64,000 bases of DNA from an uncultured Enterobacterales bacterium (lineage in GTDB: Bacteria > Pseudomonadota > Gammaproteobacteria > Enterobacterales > CALYQQ01): the NCBI GenBank assembly GCA_945288535.1, contig CALYQQ010000006.1, forward strand, positions 1-64,000. The letters run 5' to 3'. Both the position numbers and the translations under genes were made by a program. The notes under the pieces are model-generated. The model saw only the letters and a list, made by a program, of their open reading frames with translations. It was not told the DNA's origin and searched no databases. Within the stretch, counting starts at the first letter, position 1; the number at the start of each line of letters is the position of its first letter. Shown here in pieces: positions 33,156-45,363 of this stretch.

Positions 33156-34064
33156 ATGAGTCATACAATACAAATCAAAGCCTGGCTAGAAAGTCTGCGT
33201 CTGCGTACATTACCCTTAGCCCTTGCTTCAATTTTTACCGGTTCAGCATTAGCTGCTTGGCAAGGTTTTTTTCGCTGGGATATCAGCATGATGACATTAT
33301 TAACTGCAGGACTTTTACAAATCTTATCAAATTTAGCAAATGATTACGGTGATTATATTAAAGGCAGTGATACAAGTGAACGATTAGGACCTAACCGAGG
33401 CATGCAAAAAGGACTTATAAATCAACAACAAATGAAAAAAGCATTATTGGTTACTATTACGCTTACACTTATTTCCGGTGTGATTTTAATTATACTAGCT
33501 TGTAAAAAACCTATTGATATTGTGGTATTTTTATTACTTGGTCTATTAGCCATCATCGCGGCTATTACTTATACTGTCGGTAAGAAACCTTATGGTTATA
33601 TAGGATTAGGTGATATTTCTGTATTAATTTTTTTTGGTTGGCTCAGCATTGGTGGCAGCTATTATTTACAAGCTAATGGCTTTAATAGTGCTATTATTTT
33701 ACCGGCTACTGCTTGCGGTTTATTAAGTACTGCTGTCCTGAATATTAATAATTTGCGTGATATAGAACAAGATCGTGATAATGGTAAAAATACGCTAGCA
33801 GTTCGGTTAGGCCCAATTTGGGCTCGACGTTATCATTGTCTTCTTTTAGCAATTGCTTTTCTTTGTTTCTTTATATTTACATTACATTATATGAAAAGTT
33901 GGCAATCTTGGTTATTTATATTAATAACCCCACTATTATATCGTCATGCAAAATATGTGTTAAATAATATATCTGCTATCGCTATGAAACCCATGTTAGA
34001 AAATATGGTAAAAATTGCATTGTTCACTAACCTATTATTTTCTGTTGGTATTATACTTAGTTAG
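33156..34064 (+). CDS. menA: 1,4-dihydroxy-2-naphthoate octaprenyltransferase
   Basis: Inner-membrane prenyltransferase that attaches the polyprenyl tail in menaquinone synthesis. 302 residues (E. coli 308) with about eight hydrophobic helices. UbiA-family Mg-diphosphate motifs: LANDYGDYIKGSDTSERLG and NNLRDIEQDRDNGKNTLAVRLG. It follows hslU in the E. coli order but with a 302-base gap. Presence supports anaerobic respiration with menaquinone. Confidence 0.96.
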   Translation: MSHTIQIKAWLESLRLRTLPLALASIFTGSALAAWQGFFRWDISMMTLLTAGLLQILSNLANDYGDYIKGSDTSERLGPNRGMQKGLINQQQMKKALLVTITLTLISGVILIILACKKPIDIVVFLLLGLLAIIAAITYTVGKKPYGYIGLGDISVLIFFGWLSIGGSYYLQANGFNSAIILPATACGLLSTAVLNINNLRDIEQDRDNGKNTLAVRLGPIWARRYHCLLLAIAFLCFFIFTLHYMKSWQSWLFILITPLLYRHAKYVLNNISAIAMKPMLENMVKIALFTNLLFSVGIILS

Positions 34065-34289
34065 TTAACTCATTTAAATATCAAAATAATAAGAGATCTA
34101 ATAGAATAAAATATAAATAAATATACCATGAAAAAATAAATATTCTAATTAATGTTTCTTTATTCTTTTGGAAAAGTATTTTATTATTTGAAGGATAAGA
34201 CGTTATATTAGCCAAGCATATATCTTTATTCATTCAGTAAAAGTAACGTTATACTGATAATCAGTCATCAATTAATAGGCGCGAATGCT

Positions 34290-34775
34290 ATGAAATATGA
34301 TACTTCAGAACTCTGTGACATTTATCATGAAGAAGTAAATGTTGTAGAGCCACTTTTTGCTAATTTTGGTGGCCGAACTTCATTCGGTGGTCAAATAACT
34401 ACAGTAAAATGTTTTGAAGATAACGGATTGCTTTATGACTTACTTGCCGAAAATGGCCGTGGTCGAGTATTAGTTATTGATGGTGGTGGTTCTGTTCGCC
34501 GTGCACTAATTGATGCAGAACTTGCTCGTCTAGCGATTCAAAACGATTGGGAAGGCATTATTGTTTATGGTGCAGTTCGTCAAGTAGATGAATTAGAGGA
34601 ATTATTAATAGGTATTCAAGCATTAGCAGCGATTCCTGTTGGCGCAGAAAACTCCGGAATTGGAGAAAGCGATATTCGAGTTAATTTTGGTGGGGTAACG
34701 TTTTTTTCAGGCGATCATCTTTATGCTGATAATACGGGTATTATTCTTGCGGAAGAAGCTCTCGATATTGAATAA
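34290..34775 (+). CDS. rraA: RraA, ribonuclease E activity regulator
   Basis: Trimeric protein that binds the C-terminal part of RNase E and lowers its activity. 161 residues, same as E. coli. Starts [54 protein letters not shown] and [20 protein letters not shown] are all family hallmarks. It retains the fold of the related aldolases (HMG/CHA type). A terminator follows. Confidence 0.96.
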   Translation: MKYDTSELCDIYHEEVNVVEPLFANFGGRTSFGGQITTVKCFEDNGLLYDLLAENGRGRVLVIDGGGSVRRALIDAELARLAIQNDWEGIIVYGAVRQVDELEELLIGIQALAAIPVGAENSGIGESDIRVNFGGVTFFSGDHLYADNTGIILAEEALDIE

Positions 34776-34805
34776 TAATTTTTTTCTAGCGATTCACTAC
34801 AAGTA

Positions 34806-34833
34806 AAAACCCGTTTTTTATTTTGCGGGTTTT
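34806..34833 (+). terminator. Terminator of rraA
   Basis: AAAACCCG (34806-34813) and CGGGTTTT (34826-34833) form an 8-bp stem with a T-rich 12-base loop, 30 bases after the rraA stop and followed by AGTTGTGTTTTTATC. Confidence 0.7.
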
Positions 34834-35236
34834 AGTTGTGTTTTTATCATTCTACTTATTTCGCTATGTTTATTATTTTATTTGACATAACATTACGCTC
34901 TATTATTACCAATAATATATTGATTTATGATTAAAGTTATGCTTTTTTATAGACAGTTTAATTAGGGAATATTGTTATTAAATCATGTTTATTTTTTATA
35001 AATAATGAATATATAAAAATAGAAGGGATCACATAATTACTCTTCATTTACTTTCATTGATAATATTTTTATTATGATTATTACTTGGCAAATAAAAAAA
35101 CTGGTTGAAATATGTTAAATATCTCAATCAGTTTTAGCTATAAAATAAATTAAGTAATATCTTTTTAACTAATTAGCAAATAATGATTTTAATTATCATT
35201 TATTGAAAATTTTAACTTAATCTCAATATATTATGA
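34834..35236. other. Spacer between rraA and zapB
   Basis: About 400 bases between convergent genes with no frame worth calling. It holds the rraA terminator at one end and the zapB terminator (35097-35135) at the other. Confidence 0.5.
35097..35135 (-). terminator. Terminator of zapB
   Basis: AAAACTGGTTGA (35097-35108) and TCAATCAGTTTT (35124-35135) pair over 12 bp with one wobble. The loop continues with near-complementary AAATAT/ATATC. In the zapB direction it is followed by TTTTTTTATTT (complement of the A-run before it). It lies about 100 bases after the zapB stop. Confidence 0.7.
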
Positions 35237-35488
35237 TTAATCAAATGGCTTAACATCATCAATTTTACCAAGTAAAAGACGTAAACGCTCTTGCCACTTG
35301 TCTTGTTCTTCTTTAATTTTTGCATTTTCATCTAGTAATGCTTGTTTATTTTCTCGCGTAACCGCAAGTTCATCTGTTAATGTTTTATTTTTTTCTTTTA
35401 AATCATCAAGTTCCATTTTAAGAAGTTCAATGGTTTCAACTGCTTGTTGAACTTTAGATTCAAGATGTTCAAGTAATTCAAATGACAT
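35237..35488 (-). CDS. zapB: Cell division protein ZapB
   Basis: Small coiled-coil protein of the Z-ring matrix that bridges ZapA and MatP. 83 residues (E. coli 81), nearly all heptad-repeat helix: MSFELLEHLESKVQQAVETI, ELDDLKEKNKTLTDELA. It is divergent from glpF and convergent with rraA, as in E. coli. Confidence 0.96.
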   Translation of the reverse strand: MSFELLEHLESKVQQAVETIELLKMELDDLKEKNKTLTDELAVTRENKQALLDENAKIKEEQDKWQERLRLLLGKIDDVKPFD

Positions 35489-35879
35489 TTATACGTCCTC
35501 AACAATACGATGAGATAAATATTCTTTGTCGTTTATTAACAAAGATATCTCAAAAAAAATAGATTGTTAGCGATTCTAGGATAGCAAACGCATTATGTCT
35601 AGTATCTATGCTTATTATCCCTCACTTCAATCATAATATTGTAGTTATCTTACCCAATAGTATAAAAATTATATGAATAATGTACTAAAAAAAGCAGGCA
35701 ATAATTTCTTTTTATTATGTGCTTTCTTAGTGCCCTACTATTTTAAACTGATTTAGTTTTTTTATGATAAACAACACAAATTTACATATCATTTATTTCA
35801 GCAATCCTCCATTTTATAGTACATTCACAACATATTTACTCAATATTTAATTTTATTTAACAACTGGATTGGAGAAAGT
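35489..35879. other. Divergent zapB/glpF control region
   Basis: A 391-base spacer without a gene. It must carry the zapB and glpFK promoters. GlpR and CRP sites are expected from E. coli, but I could not identify any with confidence. GGAGAAAG precedes glpF. Confidence 0.45.
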
Positions 35880-36662
35880 ATGGCTAAAGCAAGGAAGATT
35901 AGTATTGATTCTCGATATCTTGCAGAATTTTTAGGTACAGGTGTATTTCTATTTTTAGGTATAGGATCTGTTGCAGCCTTAAAATTAAGTGGTATAACTT
36001 ATAGCCAATGGGAGATCAGCATTATTTGGGGAATGGCGGTTGCTTTAGGTGTATATCTTACTGCCGGTATATCTGGTGCCCATCTTAATCCTGCTGTAAC
36101 AATTGCATTATGGTTATTTTCAGGCTTTCAACGACATCAAGTCATTCCATATATTATTTCTCAACTTCTTGGTGCATTTTGTGCTGCATGGTTAGTCTAT
36201 CTACTTTATCATAATTTATTTATTAGTCTGGAAAACACGTTAAATATTGCAGACGAGCATGAAGCCAATATCGCATTCGCACAAATATTTACAACGTTCC
36301 CACATGATAAGCTTACCCTTATTCAAGCTTTTTGTGTTGAAACTACAATTACTGCTATTTTATTAGCACTTATTTTAGCAATTGGTGATGATAATAACGG
36401 TGTACCAAATGGCCCACTCGCCCCATTACTTATAGGGCTATTAGTTGCAACATTAGGAGCATCATTTGGCCCGTTAACTGGATTTGCTATGAATCCAGCA
36501 CGTGATTTTGGCCCACGATTATTTGCTTTTTTGACTAGCAAGGATAGCTTTGCATTAACAGGGGATAAGATATTTCCTTATATGTTTATCCCTATTATTG
36601 CACCGATCGTCGGAGGCTGTTTAGGTGCTTGGATATACCAGCGTTTTTTCAAGCCAATGTGA
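35880..36662 (+). CDS. glpF: Glycerol uptake facilitator (aquaglyceroporin)
   Basis: Inner-membrane channel for glycerol. 260 residues (E. coli 281; the C-terminal tail is about 20 shorter). The two NPA half-helices are present, HLNPAVTIALWLF and GFAMNPARDFGPRLF, with the Arg of the selectivity filter. Starts with a basic stretch before AEFLGTGVFLFLGIGSVAA. glpK follows after 69 bases, so they form an operon. Confidence 0.96.
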   Translation: MAKARKISIDSRYLAEFLGTGVFLFLGIGSVAALKLSGITYSQWEISIIWGMAVALGVYLTAGISGAHLNPAVTIALWLFSGFQRHQVIPYIISQLLGAFCAAWLVYLLYHNLFISLENTLNIADEHEANIAFAQIFTTFPHDKLTLIQAFCVETTITAILLALILAIGDDNNGVPNGPLAPLLIGLLVATLGASFGPLTGFAMNPARDFGPRLFAFLTSKDSFALTGDKIFPYMFIPIIAPIVGGCLGAWIYQRFFKPM

Positions 36663-36719
36663 CTAAAAATTGAATCGTTTATTTCTCATTTGTTAAAAAT
36701 AGCAGCACGTTTATTGTAA

Positions 36720-38243
<1,524 letters not shown>

Positions 38244-38257
38244 ACGGGAATTTGATC

Positions 38258-38287
38258 TTATAAGTGGGCATAATAGCCCTCTTATAA
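38258..38287 (+). terminator. Hairpin after glpK
   Basis: TTATAAG-T-GGGC (38258-38269) pairs with GCCC-T-CTTATAA (38276-38287) around a 6-base loop, 15 bases after the glpK stop. There is one internal T-T mismatch and no strong T-tract; it likely ends or protects the glpFK message. Confidence 0.6.
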
Positions 38288-38848
38288 ATTATCGTGATAA
38301 CATTTTATTACCTCATAAGACATTAAGTATATACACGAATATATAGTTCATAGATAGATACCAGCCATCTTACGTTTTTCCTTATTATGCTATACATTTT
38401 TTGCAACTTATTTAATTGAACAGGAAATACGTCCACTTGACAATAAAGATCTACTTTCGCTTGAGGCAATACCATTTTCAAAAAAAACTTATTATGCTAT
38501 TAACAATTCTTGTTAGAATAAGTAATAAATAGGCAATTTTTAATATAAAGCCTAACGATATACTACAAATATATACTAAAAAGAATAAATAAAAATTTAA
38601 ACCGCCTAACATAAAAGTTAACTATACATTATACAATTAATCTATTGAATAATATAAAATTTATTTAACGGTATTACTTATTTATTATTGCCTGATTATT
38701 TTATTAGGGTAAATGCAACGCAATAAGATAAACATAAGTATTACTATTTTTAATAAAATAACGTGAATACCCGGTAATCCGCTTTGATCTATTATGCTAA
38801 CATAGTAAATTCTAATTTTATTAAGTTTAGTCTTATATAAGGTATTGC
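38288..38848. other. Long spacer between glpK and glpX
   Basis: About 560 bases with no gene. In E. coli the glpK-glpX gap is much shorter, so glpX probably has its own promoter here. AT-rich, no clear decayed gene. TATAAGGTATTGC lies just before the glpX ATG. Confidence 0.5.
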
Positions 38849-39859
38849 ATGAAACGCGAATTAGCTCTTGAATTTTCCCGTGTAACAGAAGCCGCTGCAT
38901 TAGCAGGTTATCGTCATTTAGGGCGTGGCGATAAGAATTTGGCTGATAACGCCGCTGTTAATGCTATGCGTATTACGCTAAACAAAATTAATATTAATGG
39001 CGAGATTGTTATTGGTGAGGGTGAAATCGATGAAGCTCCTATGCTCTATATTGGTGAGCACGTTGGTACTGGGCAAGGTACAGCGGTCGATATAGCCGTC
39101 GATCCCATTGAAGGTACGCGCATGACTGCTATGGGACAGGCTAATGCGCTAGCTGTATTAGCTGTTGGAGAAAAAGGTACTTTTTTACGTGCACCAGATA
39201 TGTATATGGAAAAGCTCGTAGTAGGTCCTGCTGCACAAGGTATTATTGATTTAGATCGACCTTTAACTGAGAACTTGAAGCACATTGCGTGTCGTTTACA
39301 AAAACCTTTATCAGCATTAACTGTTGTCACCCTAGCTAAACCACGGCATGAAGAAATTATCAAGCAAATGCAACAGCTTGGTGTTCGTGTTTTTGCTATC
39401 CCTGATGGTGATGTCGCAGCATCAATTCTAACATGTATGCCTGATAGTGAAGTTGATGTACTCTATGGTATTGGTGGCGCACCAGAAGGCGTAATTTCTG
39501 CGGCAGTCATTCGCGCACTTGATGGTGATATGCAAGGACGCTTGTTAAGTCGTGAACAAGTTAAAGGCGTTACAGAAGAAAATATCAAAATTGCATCAGA
39601 AGAATTATCTCGTTGTAAAGAAATGGGTATAACGGCAAACACTATACTTAAACTTTCTGATATGGCACGTAATGATAATGTTATCTTTTCTGCAACCGGC
39701 ATTACTAAAGGTGATTTGCTTAATGGAATTAGTCGCCAACGTCACATTGCATCTACCGAAACACTCTTAATTAGGGGTAAATCAAGAACGATCAGACGAA
39801 TTATCTCTACTCATGATCTTAATAAAAAAGATCCTGAACTTCGTGAGATTATTCTATAA
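38849..39859 (+). CDS. glpX: Fructose-1,6-bisphosphatase class II
   Basis: Gluconeogenic phosphatase. 336 residues, same as E. coli. Mg-binding motifs: IVIGEGEIDEAPMLYIGE and VDIAVDPIEGTRMTAMG; IGGAPEGVISAAVIRALDGDM near the active site. Starts MKRELALEFSRVTEAAALAG. The gluconeogenic step fits growth on glycerol through glpFK. Confidence 0.97.
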   Translation: MKRELALEFSRVTEAAALAGYRHLGRGDKNLADNAAVNAMRITLNKININGEIVIGEGEIDEAPMLYIGEHVGTGQGTAVDIAVDPIEGTRMTAMGQANALAVLAVGEKGTFLRAPDMYMEKLVVGPAAQGIIDLDRPLTENLKHIACRLQKPLSALTVVTLAKPRHEEIIKQMQQLGVRVFAIPDGDVAASILTCMPDSEVDVLYGIGGAPEGVISAAVIRALDGDMQGRLLSREQVKGVTEENIKIASEELSRCKEMGITANTILKLSDMARNDNVIFSATGITKGDLLNGISRQRHIASTETLLIRGKSRTIRRIISTHDLNKKDPELREIIL

Positions 39860-40396
39860 ATGCGTTATTTAATAACATTTATTATTTAAGCGCGTTACAT
39901 GATACTAATGTTAACTAGGTAAATAATTAAAACATAAAAATATAGTATTATTTGCCTAATACTATTTAATAATATGTACTATGGAAACTATTTAATCGTT
40001 TACTAGTTAATAACATTATTTATATGAAGCTATTTCTGTTTTTATCCTATTAAGCAGAAATAGCATTTATTATTAGAAAATAATAGGTAAAATAAGTATG
40101 GGCTTATTAATATTTTATTGATGAGCGATACTAATTTTACTCATATATTTCATATTATCATTAATTATGCTCATCAGTTATTAACGAACAAAGATTATTA
40201 TTTAACGACATAATGGGTAAAATAATAGTTATTATTAAAAATATATTTATTCAGCTTATTTAAAGCTTTTTCTATTATATCATGCTAATCTTTATAATTA
40301 AAAGATACAATAAATTTATCCAACTTATTAAAGTTGATACTGATAATAACTAGTATAGAAATATTTTGGTAGTACTACTTTTCATAAGAAATACTA

Positions 40397-40576
40397 TTAA
40401 TCCCTTATTTTACAAAATCTTTCAGGTGCGCCTTGGTTATCTTCTATTGAAGAAAGCTTTTCTTTAGTAATATTAGACTTATTATCTTTATCACTACAAT
40501 CACACGTATCATTGCTAATATTATGAGCGTATACGTTGAATATAAAATTTATAATGCAATATTTTAATACTATTTT
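40397..40576 (-). pseudogene. Possible remnant of a small secreted protein, no start codon
   Basis: A minus-strand frame of 59 codons reads KIVLKYCIINFIFNVYAHN at its start, like a signal peptide ending in VYA, then a hydrophilic part with NDTCDCSDKDN and a stop at 40399. The codon just before is TAG and no ATG, GTG or TTG occurs in the first 20 codons. It may be the decayed end of a gene or chance. Confidence 0.25.
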
Positions 40577-41207
40577 CTACTTCAGTAGATAAAGAAAATA
40601 TAATAATATTTAATAAACTAAATACTAATTAAATAATCATGCCAATAAATAAAATATATTTTATTTCAGAATATACTAAATTTTACTACTATTGTGATAA
40701 AAGGTGTAATGATAATAAAGAAAAGCTCAATAAAAGAGAAATAGTCTGTATTTTTACTAACTATTATCAGAAAAATAATTTAAGTAATTTCATAATATAT
40801 AAATACCAAAATAATGCATAAGCTAGGATTATATTTACAAAAATACGCATTAATTTAAAAGATTAATTTAGCAATAAAATTTAAAAAATAATATTTACAA
40901 CTAATTTAATAAAATAATTAATATTTACTATTAATAATATTGTTATAGATATTATTAATCAATTCTCATGGTGTTATTATTATTATATTTATTTTACAGA
41001 TTATTATCATATTATCTTTATAAAATATAATAGAAGTTCCAAAAATTTAGGCATGAAAAATAAATTATATACTATGACAATAGTAAATATTAGTATTTAT
41101 ACTATTATAAACTCTATTTGATAGGATTTTCTTTAAGCTAATTCATCATACATGAATAAATAAAGAATAATTGCATAGGCCAATTTATGCTTATTAATGA
41201 TAAAATC

Positions 41208-41233
41208 GTGCCAGTCTATATATTTACTGGCAC
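41208..41233 (-). terminator. Terminator of fklB
   Basis: GTGCCAGT (41208-41215) and ACTGGCAC (41226-41233) form a perfect 8-bp stem with a 10-base loop, 8 bases after the fklB stop. In the fklB direction it is followed by GATTTTATC. Confidence 0.72.
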
Positions 41234-41241
41234 AGTCGTAT

Positions 41242-41862
41242 TTACACGATATCTAATAATTCAATATCAAAAATAAGAGCACTATAGGGAGGGATAGCAC
41301 TACCAGCTCCATTGGCACCGTAAGCTAAATCATAAGGAATCGTTAATTGCCAATTTGAGCCTACAGGCATTAATGACAAGGCTTCGATCCAACCAGCAAT
41401 TACACCATTAACGGGAAATTCCGCGGGTTGACCACGCTCATATGAACTGTCGAATACGGTTCCATCAATCAAACGTCCGGTATAATGAACCCTGACATGA
41501 TCTTGTTTGGAAGGGATCGCCCCATTACCTTGTTTAATAATTTGATACTGTAAACCACTTTCTGTCGATTTCACTCCTTCACGACGTGCATTTTCAGTAA
41601 GATAATCCTCACCTTGTTTTATATATGATTTCATTTTTTCATGCATTACTGCATCAGCACGTTGTTGGAGCTTCTGTAATGCTTTATGAATCGATTCAAT
41701 GGCAATTACAGGGGGTTTATGCGTTAAAACATCACATAATCCTGCTAATAATGCTTCTGGATGAATATCTGTTAAACCCGATTCTATCAATTGTTGGCCA
41801 AGTTGTAATCCAATACCATAGCTCGCTTGAGCTTCGATAGAATCGAAACGACATGTTGTCAT
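41242..41862 (-). CDS. fklB: FKBP-type peptidyl-prolyl isomerase FklB (FKBP22)
   Basis: Speeds up proline cis-trans isomerisation. 206 residues, same as E. coli. The N-terminal dimerisation helices ([26 protein letters not shown]) lead by a long helix to the FKBP domain (about 95-206) with [30 protein letters not shown], and [20 protein letters not shown]. Divergent from ytfB as in E. coli. Confidence 0.96.
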   Translation of the reverse strand: MTTCRFDSIEAQASYGIGLQLGQQLIESGLTDIHPEALLAGLCDVLTHKPPVIAIESIHKALQKLQQRADAVMHEKMKSYIKQGEDYLTENARREGVKSTESGLQYQIIKQGNGAIPSKQDHVRVHYTGRLIDGTVFDSSYERGQPAEFPVNGVIAGWIEALSLMPVGSNWQLTIPYDLAYGANGAGSAIPPYSALIFDIELLDIV

Positions 41863-42249
41863 AATGAACCCTTGTTTAGCTAATAAGTTAACAGCATAGC
41901 AATCAATTACACTTAGGTAAAATGGCTAAGCCACTTATTATTTAACCATATTACTTTTAGTACAAAAAATTCCATGTAATAAATGTCAGTAAAAAGTAAA
42001 ATTTATTTACATTATTATAAGTATGGTTACAATTATAACTATAAACGAGTTAATGGTTAATAATATATCGTATTATCTCATTACGTGTATTCTTGTTAGC
42101 GCTATTATCGTTTAGGACTAACGTCATATATTGCAACGTTATGGCTTGAATGTGCCAAACAGTACCTATTGGTGGCCATAGGGTAAGTTTAATTAATGAT
42201 AATCGCTTGGTTAGCTATTAATTATAAATAATTCCGGGAGTTATCAATT
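41863..42249. other. Divergent fklB/ytfB spacer
   Basis: 387 bases with no gene. It holds both promoters; none could be fixed with confidence. TCCGGGAGTTATC before ytfB supplies a ribosome site (GGGAG). Confidence 0.45.
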
Positions 42250-42810
42250 ATGCCGGCAAAAAGGAAGTCTCATAGTCAATTGCAGTATAATTGGCGAAAA
42301 TATTGGGCATCATATATACAATGGACTGAGAATATTACTTGGCTCAATAATATCTCTTTATCTCATCGCCCATGGATTATTTCATTAACTATTTTTTTAG
42401 TATTTCTAACTCTTTTATCGCTTTATCCGAAGCCGCAAAAAGAACTAGTTACTGATCAAGTAACAAAAAAGGAAGTAAGTCTAGTAGAAAGTAATCTGTC
42501 ATTGCCAGAACAAAAGCCATTAATTCAACCACAGATAAACAATACAAATGAAGAGTGGCAGCAATTGCAATTACAACCGGGGCAATCTATTGCGCAATTA
42601 TTTAGGGATAATAATTTACCCGTTAATGACGCTTTTGCACTGGCTAATGCTGAAGGTGACAATTCACAACTCAATAATCTACCGCCAGGCCAAATTATTA
42701 GAGTAAAACAAGCCAAAAATGGTACAATTGTTGCGGTTGATATTAATTTATCTAATCAGGAACAGATTTATTTTGTGCGTCAACCTGATGGTACTTTTAT
42801 CATGCTGTAA
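42250..42810 (+). CDS. ytfB: OapA-family envelope protein YtfB (LysM-like)
   Basis: Inner-membrane protein with a periplasmic OapA/LysM-like domain; E. coli YtfB binds glycans and is linked to cell division. 186 residues (E. coli 212). Cytoplasmic N-terminus about 1-42, one membrane helix about 43-60 (WIISLTIFLVFLTLLSLY), a linker, then the OapA domain from about 99 (EEWQQLQLQPGQSIAQLFRD through LPPGQIIRVKQAKNG). Located between fklB and the rpsF-rplI cluster as in E. coli, which supports the name. Confidence 0.85.
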   Translation: MPAKRKSHSQLQYNWRKYWASYIQWTENITWLNNISLSHRPWIISLTIFLVFLTLLSLYPKPQKELVTDQVTKKEVSLVESNLSLPEQKPLIQPQINNTNEEWQQLQLQPGQSIAQLFRDNNLPVNDAFALANAEGDNSQLNNLPPGQIIRVKQAKNGTIVAVDINLSNQEQIYFVRQPDGTFIML

Positions 42811-42882
42811 TAAGCTTTTTTCATCAAATGTGATTAAATCAAATTATCCAATAGGCTTTTTATCATTGACGTATATGTATAT

Positions 42883-42910
42883 AAAAATACCGGCGATTGC
42901 CGGTATTTTT
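42883..42910. terminator. Bidirectional terminator between ytfB and rplI
   Basis: AAAAATACCGGC (42883-42894) and GCCGGTATTTTT (42899-42910) form a perfect 12-bp stem with loop GATT. The A and T runs make it work in both directions for convergent ytfB and rplI. Confidence 0.9.
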
Positions 42911-42933
42911 AGTAGATAACCTTAAAGGTTCTT

Positions 42934-43383
42934 TTATTCTGCAATAATGTTTACGTTCATTTTAGCGAAAACATCACTATGCAACTGCAACATGATTTCA
43001 TGTTCACCCGTTGTACGTAATACACCGTTTGGTAAACGTACTTCACCTTTAGATACTTGTATACCTGCTGAAACAAGTGCATCAGCGATATCACGCGTAC
43101 CAATAGAGCCAAATAATTTACCTTCATCACCTGCTTTAGACGTAATAGTGATAGAAGCAAGTGCTTCAATGGTATCTGCACGCTTTTGAGCCGCAGCTAA
43201 TTCAGCAGCTAATTTAGCCTCAAGCTCAGCACGACGACCTTCAAAATATTCAATATTCTTTTTAGTCGCAGGAACAGCTTTACCCTGAGGAATTAAAAAG
43301 TTACGAGCATAACCCGCTTTTACATTAACCTGGTCGCCTAGGCTTCCCAGATTAGCAACTTTATCAAGTAAAATAACTTCCAT
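42934..43383 (-). CDS. rplI: 50S ribosomal protein L9
   Basis: 149 residues, the same as E. coli. Starts [20 protein letters not shown] with GAGG upstream; [20 protein letters not shown] is the family signature. The frame is open for 26 codons upstream, but the ATG at 43383 is the family start. Two domains joined by the long helix (about 41-75). Last gene of rpsF-priB-rpsR-rplI. Confidence 0.97.
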   Translation of the reverse strand: MEVILLDKVANLGSLGDQVNVKAGYARNFLIPQGKAVPATKKNIEYFEGRRAELEAKLAAELAAAQKRADTIEALASITITSKAGDEGKLFGSIGTRDIADALVSAGIQVSKGEVRLPNGVLRTTGEHEIMLQLHSDVFAKMNVNIIAE

Positions 43384-43402
43384 TACCGTATCCTCTTTTT
43401 TA

Positions 43403-43952
<550 letters not shown>

Positions 43953-43961
43953 TAATACCAA

Positions 43962-44372
43962 TTAATCTTCAATATCATCCGTTTCGCTATCATCCTGAAT
44001 ATCTTCATCTGAGACATCCTCGATGAAATCGTCACGACGCTCACGACGGTCATCTTTAGCTTTTACCATCGGAGATGCTTCAGTAACTGCATCTTTAGTA
44101 CGCATAACTAAACTACGTAAAACAGCATCGTTGTAGCGGAAGTTTGTCTCCAACTCATCGATAACTTCTTGAGGAGCTTCGACATTCATCAAAACATAGT
44201 GTGCTTTATGCAGTTTGTTAATTGGATACGCCAATTGACGGCGACCCCAGTCTTCTAAACGATGAACAGTACCTTGTGCAGCAGTGATTGCACCTGTATA
44301 ACGTTCAATCATACCTTGAACTTGTTCGCTTTGGTCTGGATGGACCATAAAGACGATTTCGTAATGACGCAT
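43962..44372 (-). CDS. rpsF: 30S ribosomal protein S6
   Basis: 136 residues (E. coli 131-135). [40 protein letters not shown] and [17 protein letters not shown] are near identical to E. coli, and the C-terminus is the typical acidic tail ([19 protein letters not shown]), which is the site of RimK glutamylation in E. coli. The ATG at 44372 has AAGGAG six bases upstream; a TTG one codon earlier is not used in the family. First gene of rpsF-priB-rpsR-rplI. Confidence 0.97.
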   Translation of the reverse strand: MRHYEIVFMVHPDQSEQVQGMIERYTGAITAAQGTVHRLEDWGRRQLAYPINKLHKAHYVLMNVEAPQEVIDELETNFRYNDAVLRSLVMRTKDAVTEASPMVKAKDDRRERRDDFIEDVSDEDIQDDSETDDIED

Positions 44373-44465
44373 CAATTGCTCCTTACGGATTATTCAGCCT
44401 CCTGTCTGGGTCAGCCGCACCCCTGGAAGCAAGGAACGTTAATAGAATCAGCGGCTGAAAATCGA
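44373..44465 (-). promoter_or_regulatory. rpsF leader, candidate S6:S18-binding RNA
   Basis: About 93 bases of leader between the predicted start of transcription and rpsF. Just before the ribosome site it reads AATCCGTAAGGAG, with the CCG trinucleotide that S6:S18 recognises in the known rpsF leader. GC-rich complementary segments upstream (GGGT...ACCC) fit the hairpin that presents the CCG. The role, feedback repression by the S6:S18 pair, is from knowledge of the family. Confidence 0.6.
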
Positions 44466-44471
44466 CGCGGC

Positions 44472-44500
44472 ATTATATAAGCAAACGAACATTAACTCAA
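44472..44500 (-). promoter_or_regulatory. Sigma-70 promoter of the rpsF operon
   Basis: Reading the minus strand: TTGAGT (44500-44495), a 17-base spacer, then TATAAT (44477-44472) followed by GC. A near-ideal match, about 100 bases before the rpsF ATG. Confidence 0.82.
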
Positions 44501-45363
44501 GTGAGAAAATATTTAATTTTTATTGCCGGTTTTAACATTAAAAGAACACATTTGCCTAATTTGGTTGGTATTATTGTTCATATAGTTATATCTATCCTAT
44601 ATTTGTTTATTAAGATTTCTGATGTATAACCATTTGTTATAGAAAAAAGCGAGTTATCTTGTTGTTAGATAACGAAAATTAAACGAATATAAGTCAGTTG
44701 TTAAGTAATGACAGTTTGCTCTTCTAACTTCGCCTACTGTATTATTATTTGTTTATTATGTGCCGATTATTTGACATAGGCTCCTTTTCTCGTCAAAATG
44801 AATTTTATTATCATCTTGTCTATAATCAACCCATTTTCTATTTTAACTATTTTTAGATTTAAATAGTTACTCTATTATTTTATAAATATAAATTAGATTA
44901 ATATTAAAATAACAATCGATAAACTAATACTATATGAATTTAAAACAAATGTTCATGTTATATAAACTTTTATTGCCATTGTCTAATAAATATTATACTT
45001 TTATAAAGGTTATTATTATCTAAACATTATAGTTGCTACGCTTATTATAATATTATTTTTAATTGTTATAATATAGCTTTAATAATTCATTTCACTTATT
45101 ATATGATTAGAATTTAATATTATTTCTATATTTGGTTTTTATTAAAATTTTTTAGTTATTTTATAGAGATAATAAAGATTTATTACTATCGTTTATACGT
45201 CATAGAACTAAAACTTCAAAACTAATATAATATTATCAATGATAATTCTAGTTTAGTGAAGTTTATGATATTTATAGAATAGTAAACTATTTATTCTGTA
45301 ATTCACTTAATAAAAACTATACATAAAATATGTTACTTATATAAATATTAAAATAAGGGTTAC
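44501..45363. other. AT-rich spacer upstream of the orphan secreted gene
   Basis: About 860 bases with no gene supported. One hairpin, GTTATCT (44653-44659) and AGATAAC (44667-44673) with a 7-base loop, is the only structure seen. TAAGGGTTAC before 45364 is a usable ribosome site. Confidence 0.5.

Larger units (their letters stand above)
39860..41241. other. 1.4-kb gene-poor junction after glpX
   Basis: Very AT-rich. E. coli has fpr after glpX, but here the next gene is fklB from another E. coli neighbourhood, so this marks a rearrangement point. No intact gene is supported. The only coding-like trace is a start-less frame on the minus strand at 40397-40576. No terminal repeats of a mobile element were seen. 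Confidence 0.6.

Noticed and set aside
40639-40821. 60-residue plus-strand frame in the gap before fklB
   Set aside because: Low-complexity Tyr/Lys/Asn composition as expected of AT-rich non-coding DNA, no ribosome site, no recognisable feature.
44501-45363. tRNA or small RNA gene in the long spacer
   Set aside because: No cloverleaf, no TTCGA-type T loop and no CCA; only one weak hairpin was found.
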